Assembly: GCA_964630875.1 (NCBI GenBank) | Contig: CAZVXF010000022.1 | Location: 1 to 20,385 of the forward strand | From: DAIDHZ01 sp035480255 | GTDB lineage: Bacteria > Chlamydiota > Chlamydiia > Chlamydiales > SM23-39 | Reading direction: 5' to 3' | Length of the DNA: 20,385 nt | Shown here: piece by piece, positions 15,579-20,385 of the stretch | How positions within the stretch are numbered: the stretch's first letter is position 1 | How the letters are laid out: every line of letters starts with the position of its first letter | Translations under genes and position numbers: made by a program | Notes under the pieces: model-generated | Seen by the model: only the letters and a program-made list of their open reading frames with translations | The model's database searches: none | What the model was told of the DNA's origin: nothing

Positions 15579-17168
15579 GTGACAGCGAAAGAGATTATTT
15601 TTGAAGAAGATGCGAGAAATGCCCTTCGTGAAGGGATTAATCAATTAGCAGATGTGGTTTCCATTACACTTGGACCCACAGGAAAAAATGTCGGCTTGCA
15701 GACAGCTTTTGGCTCACCAATCATTACTAGCGACGGTGCAAGTATTGCCAAGGATATCGAAATCAAAGATCCTTTTCTCAATATCGGCGTCTCGATGGGT
15801 AAAGAAGTCGCTGCGAAAATTAAAGAGGTTGCGGGAGATGGAACGACAACAGGGATTGTTCTCTTACGCGCACTGGTTCAAGAAGGAGTGAAAAATATTG
15901 CTTCGGGCGCAAATCCGATATCCATCAAACGAGGAATGGATAAAACTCTGGATGCCCTATTAAAATATATTGATCAAGTAGCAATTCCAATTAAAAACAA
16001 TCAAGACACCTGCAATATTGCGACGATTTCAGCGTCGAATATTTCAGAGATTGGAAAAATCATTAGCTCCTGCTTTGAAAAGTCTGGGAAAACAGGAATT
16101 ATTACAATTGAAGAAGGAAAAGGGACTGGAACAATTGTTGAAACAGTCGAAGGGATGCAGTTCGATCGAGGCTATGTAAGTCCTTATTTTGCAACCAATC
16201 AAGAAAAAATGACTGTTGAGATGGAAAATCCTTTGATTCTCATTACAGATAAAAAAATTGCATCTACACAAGAAATTCTGCCGATCTTACAACATATTGC
16301 TGCAACCGGGGGATCTCTTGTCATCGTAGCAGATGACATTGAAGGCGATGCACTTTCTACGCTAGTGGTGAATAAACTGCGAGGAACATTAAAAATTGCA
16401 GCGATTAAAGCGCCCGGGTTTGGAGATCGACGAAAGGCATTGCTTGAAGATATGGCATTGATCACAGGTGCAAAACTTGTGACTGAAGAACAAGGGTATA
16501 TCTTGCGCGATGCAGAAGCGGACGTTCTTGGAAGTGCCTCCCAGATTATCATTACGAAAGATAAAACAACAATTGTCGGCGGAGCTGGGAAAAGCGAACA
16601 GATCAGTGAGCGTATCAAGCAAATTGATGGTGAAATCAAACGTGCAACATCTGCTTATGACTTAGAAAAACTCGAAGAGCGCAAAGCAAAATTGCAAGGC
16701 GGGGTAACGGTCATTCAAGTCGGCGCAATGACTGAATCTGAAATGAAAAAGAAAAAGCAGGTCTTCGAAGATAGTTTACATGCGACTCGTGCGGCAATCG
16801 AGGCAGGGGTTGTGCCAGGCGGAGGTGTCATGCTTTTACAAGCCGCCCATCATGCTCACTTGCCCAAACTCGAGAAGGAAGAAGATGTAGGTGCGCAAAT
16901 TCTTCTCAAAGCATGTATTGCCCCATTCCGTCAGATTGTGAAAAATAGCGGATATGACGCCTCTTTAATGCTTGAAGAAGCATTAAAAAGTGGAAAAACG
17001 TGTGGGTTTAATGCTATATCCGAAAAAATAGAGGACCTCATTAAAGTGGGCATTATAGACCCAGCTTCAGTGGTCAAATGTAGCTTGATGCATGCTGTTT
17101 CAATGGCAGGAGTGATTCTTCTGACAGAGAGCATCATTGCTCCAGATAAGCATGATCGATGGAAATAA
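15579..17168 (+). CDS. groEL: GroEL-type chaperonin (60 kDa), paralogue without adjacent groES
   Basis: A 529-residue group I chaperonin that should form an ATP-driven protein-folding ring in the cytoplasm. The ATP site is intact: TLGPTGKNV, Asp52 in TSDGAS, Asp87 in GDGTTT, the Asp in EDSLHATRA, VPGGG, and IIDP near the end. The apical substrate/GroES face is also kept (RGYVSPYF, ILPIL, TLVVN). The C-terminus ends DKHDRWK and lacks the Gly-Gly-Met tail of E. coli GroEL. There is no groES next to it; Chlamydiae carry several groEL copies, the main one paired with groES, and the copy next to murF in C. trachomatis is, from memory, groEL_3. It is thus probably the orthologue of that copy, though better conserved than I would expect of a degenerate paralogue. 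Its last bases overlap the next gene. Confidence 0.92.
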   Translation: MTAKEIIFEEDARNALREGINQLADVVSITLGPTGKNVGLQTAFGSPIITSDGASIAKDIEIKDPFLNIGVSMGKEVAAKIKEVAGDGTTTGIVLLRALVQEGVKNIASGANPISIKRGMDKTLDALLKYIDQVAIPIKNNQDTCNIATISASNISEIGKIISSCFEKSGKTGIITIEEGKGTGTIVETVEGMQFDRGYVSPYFATNQEKMTVEMENPLILITDKKIASTQEILPILQHIAATGGSLVIVADDIEGDALSTLVVNKLRGTLKIAAIKAPGFGDRRKALLEDMALITGAKLVTEEQGYILRDAEADVLGSASQIIITKDKTTIVGGAGKSEQISERIKQIDGEIKRATSAYDLEKLEERKAKLQGGVTVIQVGAMTESEMKKKKQVFEDSLHATRAAIEAGVVPGGGVMLLQAAHHAHLPKLEKEEDVGAQILLKACIAPFRQIVKNSGYDASLMLEEALKSGKTCGFNAISEKIEDLIKVGIIDPASVVKCSLMHAVSMAGVILLTESIIAPDKHDRWK

Positions 17169-17782
17169 TTTTTTTGCTAAAAGGTTTATTACTTGGATTT
17201 TCGATCGCAGCCCCCGTGGGGCCGATCGGGATCCTGTGTATTCGTAGAACCTTGCAATATGGAAGGCTTTCAGGTCTCTTTACAGGTCTTGGCGCAGCTT
17301 GCGCTGATACATTATATGGTCTACTGGCTGCTTTTAGCTTGACTCTCGTCTCTGATTTTCTTGAGGAACAACGCTTCTATCTACATATCCTTGGAGGATG
17401 CTTTCTGATCTTGCTGGGTGCAAAAACTTTTTGTGCTTCCACGAAAGAAATGGCCAGTGGAAATATCTCTCACCGCTCACTCATTTCAGATTTTATCTCC
17501 ACATTCTTTCTGACACTCTCCAATCCCCTCACGATCTTCTCTTTTATCGCAGTTTTTGCAGGGCTTGGGCTCGTCAATATTTCTCAAAAAATAAGCGACG
17601 CTGTCTTACTTGTTACTGGAATCTTTCTAGGCGCCTGTACGTGGTGGACGATTTTAAGCGAAGGGATCTCATTTTTTCGAAAAAAAGTCGGACAAAAAAC
17701 CATGTTGTGGATCAACCGCGTAGCCGGCATCGTGATCATCACTTTTGGACTCGCAGCGCTTGCAACCTCTTATCATTTCTGA
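17159..17782 (+). CDS. LysE/RhtB-family amino-acid exporter
   Basis: This 207-residue inner-membrane protein has six predicted helices. It opens with LLLGFSIAAPVGPIGILCIRRTL, the N-terminal LysE signature with its Pro-Gly-Pro-like turn, followed by GLGAACADTLYG, LGGCFLILLGAKTF, TLSNPLTIFSF and GIFLGACTWWTIL. The family exports amino acids or similar small solutes; the substrate cannot be told from sequence. Its ATG lies within the last codons of groEL (10-bp overlap), so the two are co-translated although no functional link is obvious. Confidence 0.88.
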   Translation: MEIIFLLKGLLLGFSIAAPVGPIGILCIRRTLQYGRLSGLFTGLGAACADTLYGLLAAFSLTLVSDFLEEQRFYLHILGGCFLILLGAKTFCASTKEMASGNISHRSLISDFISTFFLTLSNPLTIFSFIAVFAGLGLVNISQKISDAVLLVTGIFLGACTWWTILSEGISFFRKKVGQKTMLWINRVAGIVIITFGLAALATSYHF

Positions 17783-17795
17783 TTAAGTCTATTGT

Positions 17796-18650
17796 ATGAA
17801 AAGAATTGCGGTAGTCACAGCATCAGGCCTTGGCGACGGTCTAATTTTCCATATCTTTTCTCATAACCTTACGAAAGCAGGCTTTGATGTCGTCACATTT
17901 AATCCACACTTACCCAATTTTGGAAAATGGCTTCATGGTTATCAATTTGCAACAGATGATCTGTTTGAAGGTTTTGATGCAATCATTTTGCAGCACGACA
18001 ATAGCGCCAAACATGAAAGAATTAAACAGTTAAAGAAAAAGGTCTATTGTTTTTACGGAAGTCATCAAGAGGCTAAACATGGCGCGTTAAAGGCATCCGA
18101 TTTTGTATGCGATTTATCTAAAACAATCGTAGAAAATACCCAAACAGCATTGCGTCAATGGTTTGGTCTTCATTCTCTAGAAAATGGACTAACTCCCCCA
18201 CAAGGACTCACTTTTCGAAAATATCCCAAACGAGTGGTCATTCATCCAGACAGCAGCAATGCTGAAAAAAACTGGCCTTCTGAACGTTACAAACTAGTCG
18301 CAGATGCCTTAAAAAAAGCAGGCTATCACCCGGTCTTTATCACAGAAGAAAATCGACCTCTTTTTCCAAAATTAGAAGATTTAGCATCCTTTATCTATGA
18401 ATCGGGGGCTTTCCTGGGAACAGATTCAGGTCCAGGACATCTCGCATCCTATCTTCACATCCCAACAGTCACAATTGCTTCCTGTCCAAAACACATGCTT
18501 CATTGGAGACCCGGCTGGGGGTACCATTGCGTAATTACCCCGCCCTCTTTTGTGACTTACTTTAAATACCTAAGAAGCAAATGGAAATCGTTTATTAATA
18601 CAAAATATGTAATTAAATTATCATTAAATCATATAAATAATTATAATTAG
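17796..18650 (+). CDS. Glycosyltransferase family 9 (heptosyltransferase-like) protein
   Basis: This 284-residue protein resembles ADP-heptose:LPS heptosyltransferases. The N-terminus MKRIAVVTASGLGDGLIF matches the family's Gly-x-Gly-Asp loop, residues 147-161 (VVIHPDSSNAEKNWP) match the phosphate-binding stretch, and 207-220 (FLGTDSGPGHLASYL) is the nucleotide-sugar motif D-x-G-P-x-H-L-A. It is some 50 residues shorter than typical WaaC/WaaF. The donor and acceptor are unknown; a lipopolysaccharide-core role is plausible. The last 25 or so codons are strikingly AT-rich and rich in Asn, Ile and Lys, with no homology I can recognise. It starts 13 bases after the exporter gene, so it is probably in the same operon. 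Confidence 0.82.
   Translation: MKRIAVVTASGLGDGLIFHIFSHNLTKAGFDVVTFNPHLPNFGKWLHGYQFATDDLFEGFDAIILQHDNSAKHERIKQLKKKVYCFYGSHQEAKHGALKASDFVCDLSKTIVENTQTALRQWFGLHSLENGLTPPQGLTFRKYPKRVVIHPDSSNAEKNWPSERYKLVADALKKAGYHPVFITEENRPLFPKLEDLASFIYESGAFLGTDSGPGHLASYLHIPTVTIASCPKHMLHWRPGWGYHCVITPPSFVTYFKYLRSKWKSFINTKYVIKLSLNHINNYN
18618..18647 (+). promoter_or_regulatory. Candidate promoter for the small protein/phosphoesterase/YkgJ genes
   Basis: TATAAT at 18642-18647 is a perfect -10 hexamer; TTATCA at 18618-18623 (4 of 6) lies 18 bp upstream. Transcription would begin near 18654, about 47 bases before the next ATG. It lies in the AT-rich 3' end of the glycosyltransferase gene, where chance matches are common, so confidence is limited. 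Confidence 0.35.
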
Positions 18651-18700
18651 GAATTAATGCCGGAAGTGATTCAAGAGCCGGTTTTTATAAAGGTGAAGCC

Positions 18701-19024
18701 ATGAAAGATCTGCCCCATCACATTCAGAAACTCAACCGACGCATTATTCGTGATGCGCACAGAGAGGAACTCTCAGACAATACCATTGAAACCAATGCTC
18801 TTGAGCGTCATCTCCCTCAAGGACAAATTCGCAAACAAGAAAAAATAAGACAGGCAAAGAAACGCAAAGAGCATATCCCTCATTCTTATACACCTGAGGA
18901 ACAAAACAAATTGCAAGCAAAGAGAAATCCTGTATTTTTTTCTAAAAATCATCAAAAGCCCAAAACCACACGAGCCACGCGAAAAAAAACACCAAGAATT
19001 GCAAAAGGAAGAAAAGCAGCGTAA
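18701..19024 (+). CDS. Small basic hypothetical protein (107 residues)
   Basis: I recognise no family. The protein is hydrophilic, without signal peptide or membrane segment, and strongly basic: the second half is dominated by Lys and Arg (for example KIRQAKKRKEH and TTRATRKKTPRIAKGRK), which suggests contact with RNA or DNA. The first third has mixed charge and could be helical. An AAGGTG ribosome-binding site (18690-18695) 5 bases before the ATG, and the tight position ahead of the phosphoesterase gene, support a real gene. A nucleic-acid-binding or ribosome-associated role is only an inference from composition. Confidence 0.7.
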   Translation: MKDLPHHIQKLNRRIIRDAHREELSDNTIETNALERHLPQGQIRKQEKIRQAKKRKEHIPHSYTPEEQNKLQAKRNPVFFSKNHQKPKTTRATRKKTPRIAKGRKAA

Positions 19025-19058
19025 AAAAGCATCTTTCCTGTATGATGGGCGGCGTTTT

Positions 19059-19853
19059 ATGCGCATTGCCCATCTTTCTGACATTCATTTTACGCAACTG
19101 ACCTTCAATCCCTTACGTCTTTTTCCAAAAAGAATTTTTGGACATTTAAATTGGCTCATTCATCGTAGAAAATATTTTAATCATCAGATGATCGATCTTT
19201 TGCCAAATCTTTTTCGCGAACTGCATGTAGATTTGGTTCTTTTCGCAGGCGACTTCACATCCTCTTCTCTGCATTCTGAATTTATGATTGCAAAAAAGTG
19301 GATGAGCAAACTGCCAATCCCCTGGATTGCAATTCCCGGCAACCATGATCATTATACCCGAACAAGTGCGCACAGGTATTATCAATATTTTGAAAGCCTT
19401 AAACCGCATCCCATCGGAAATAATTGGTGGGTGATTCCAATGGATACAACCTGTCCGAATCCAATTCGTTCGTCCAAAGGTATTTTTTCAAATGCAGCCC
19501 AGCTTGAAGAGCTGCTGAATCAAATTTCTGGCAACGTTATCCTGCTGAATCACTATCCCTTTTTTCAACAAGAGAGCAAGGACCGCTCGCTTGAGGGAGG
19601 CGAAGAACTTGAACAATTGATCCGGAAGCATCCTAAAATTAAACTCTATTTACACGGACACACACATCGTCACTCAATTGCCGATTTACAAGTCGACAAT
19701 CTACCGATCATTCTCGATAGCGGCAGCTGCAGTTTAAGAAAAGGATCTTGGAATCTGATTGATCTATCAGAAGATGGATGCAATGTCACACCATACACAT
19801 GGCAAAACACATGGACAGCAAAGGAAATTAAGGAATTTAAATGGAAGAGATAG
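19059..19853 (+). CDS. Calcineurin-like metallophosphoesterase
   Basis: This 264-residue hydrolase has the full dimetal set in order: SDIH (Asp8, His10), AGDF (64-66), GNHD (94-97), NHYPF with His165 and GHTH (200-203). The substrate is not evident; relatives include cAMP phosphodiesterases, UDP-diacylglucosamine hydrolases and YkuE/YaeI-type lipid phosphatases, and the LysM-free, signal-less N-terminus points to the cytoplasm. The frame is open back to 18999, overlapping the small basic gene, but conservation starts at the ATG at 19059. From memory an equivalent protein lies beside the extra groEL in C. trachomatis (CT754). Its 3' end overlaps the next gene by 13 bp. Confidence 0.88.
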   Translation: MRIAHLSDIHFTQLTFNPLRLFPKRIFGHLNWLIHRRKYFNHQMIDLLPNLFRELHVDLVLFAGDFTSSSLHSEFMIAKKWMSKLPIPWIAIPGNHDHYTRTSAHRYYQYFESLKPHPIGNNWWVIPMDTTCPNPIRSSKGIFSNAAQLEELLNQISGNVILLNHYPFFQQESKDRSLEGGEELEQLIRKHPKIKLYLHGHTHRHSIADLQVDNLPIILDSGSCSLRKGSWNLIDLSEDGCNVTPYTWQNTWTAKEIKEFKWKR

Positions 19854-20293
19854 TCCCCTGGTTCAATGAAGGTCTTCGTTTTAAATGCACAGGCTGTGGC
19901 GGCTGTTGTACAGGAGAGCCTGGGTATGTATTTCTTTCGTTAGAAGATCTCGATCGACTGGCTCAACATATGAATTGCTCTCCCCAAGAATTTACGACAA
20001 AATACACTCGTTATGTCGATGGTGGCTATGCATTGCTGGATCGACCCACTACCTACGATTGTATTTTTCTGGATGGAAAAAAATGTAGCGTATACGAAGC
20101 TCGACCTGTTCAGTGCCGCACATTTCCTTGGTGGATCCTCAACTTAAGAGATCCAAGTGACTGGGAAGCCGCCTCGACGCGCTGCGAAGGCATCAATCAT
20201 CCAGACGCACCCGTCATACCCTCCCTGCACATTCAGGAGCAGTGCATGACCTATCTTGATAACCTCTTGGAACAAAATTTTAGTTTGTCATAA
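19841..20293 (+). CDS. YkgJ-family cysteine-cluster protein (putative metal-binding)
   Basis: This 150-residue protein has the pattern of the UPF0153/YkgJ family: Cys16-x2-Cys19-x2-Cys22-Cys23 (FKCTGCGGCCTGE), then Cys74, Cys82 and Cys92 in a stretch with YDCIFLDGKKCSVYEARP and QCRTFPWW, then Cys115. The family is thought to bind an Fe-S cluster or zinc; no reaction is established. AAGGA (19830-19834) lies 6 bases before the ATG, which overlaps the phosphoesterase gene by 13 bp, so the two are coupled. It is the last gene before the right repeat. Confidence 0.88.
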   Translation: MEEIVPWFNEGLRFKCTGCGGCCTGEPGYVFLSLEDLDRLAQHMNCSPQEFTTKYTRYVDGGYALLDRPTTYDCIFLDGKKCSVYEARPVQCRTFPWWILNLRDPSDWEAASTRCEGINHPDAPVIPSLHIQEQCMTYLDNLLEQNFSLS

Positions 20294-20316
20294 TATTCTC
20301 GGATCAACCGAGAAAT
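20293..20316 (+). terminator. Hairpin directly after the YkgJ-family gene
   Basis: TTCTCGG (20296-20302) and CCGAGAA (20308-20314) pair perfectly around a 5-base ATCAA loop, and the stem can be extended with one bulge by ATA/TAT. It starts at the stop codon. Only a short A/T stretch follows, not a U-run, so termination efficiency is uncertain; it may work together with the second hairpin in the repeat just downstream. Confidence 0.5.
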
Positions 20317-20317
20317 A

Positions 20318-20374
20318 TAGTAAACAACTTTCGCGTAAACGCGAAAGCTTTATCGTCCGTTTATAGCGGCGATA
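20318..20374. repeat. Right copy of 57-bp terminal inverted repeat
   Basis: This is the inverted partner of 1-57, with 56 of 57 bases identical. It contains a perfect 8-bp stem, CTTTCGCG (20328-20335) and CGCGAAAG (20340-20347), with loop TAAA. Relative to the gene in front of it, the repeat has the same orientation at both ends of the window, that is, downstream of the autotransporter and downstream of the YkgJ gene. Eleven further bases (20375-20385) run past the part that can be compared. Confidence 0.92.
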
Positions 20375-20385
20375 TGCCGGCGGTT

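Noticed and set aside
18659..18686. Rho-independent terminator between the glycosyltransferase and the small basic gene
   Set aside because: CCGG at 18660-18663 and 18678-18681 gives only a 4-bp stem with a 14-base loop before five Ts, too weak to call.

Overview
The window looks like chromosomal DNA of a member of the Chlamydiae, more likely an environmental (Parachlamydia/Waddlia/Simkania-like) lineage than Chlamydia itself. The clearest sign is a fused MurC-Ddl protein, a chlamydial hallmark. It sits in a division/cell-wall cluster that has ftsW and ftsQ but no ftsA or ftsZ, as expected for a phylum that divides without FtsZ. From memory, the order metallophosphoesterase, extra groEL, murF, mraY, murD, nlpD-like, ftsW, murG, murC-ddl matches the C. 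trachomatis region CT754-CT762. The phylum call is firm; the genus is not determined.

Left half (minus strand, about 12.9 kb down to position 55): a tightly packed operon murF-mraY-murD-LysM protein-ftsW-murG-murC/ddl-ftsQ. Most junctions overlap or are separated by 14 bases or less. It covers UDP-MurNAc-pentapeptide completion, lipid I and lipid II formation, D-Ala-D-Ala supply, the septal glycosyltransferase and its divisome partner FtsQ. Several listed starts were moved inward to the residue where family homology begins. Downstream on the same strand is a 1111-residue type V autotransporter with its own probable promoter; it carries four PATR-type repeats and a C-terminal beta-barrel.

Right half (plus strand, 12.97 kb to the end): an unrecognised 508-residue protein with a disordered, repeat-bearing middle, transcribed divergently from the murF operon and a plausible secreted effector; tRNA-Cys(GCA) with a good promoter; rsmI starting 11 bases after the tRNA; a second-type groEL without groES; a LysE/RhtB-type exporter; a glycosyltransferase family 9 protein; a small basic protein; a calcineurin-like metallophosphoesterase; and a YkgJ-type cysteine-cluster protein. 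No gene-free stretch exceeds 300 bases.

The most striking structural feature is a 57-bp inverted repeat (56/57 identical) at the two ends of the window. Each copy contains a GC-rich hairpin and lies just 3' of the outermost gene; the left copy supplies the autotransporter stop codon. It is probably a dispersed repeat at which the assembly broke, but it could also be a transcription terminator family or a substrate for inversion. Other points of interest are the acid-free N-terminus of the 508-residue protein, a shortened MurD lacking the usual HNxxN motif, a cysteine cluster before the autotransporter barrel, and the tRNA-rsmI junction.
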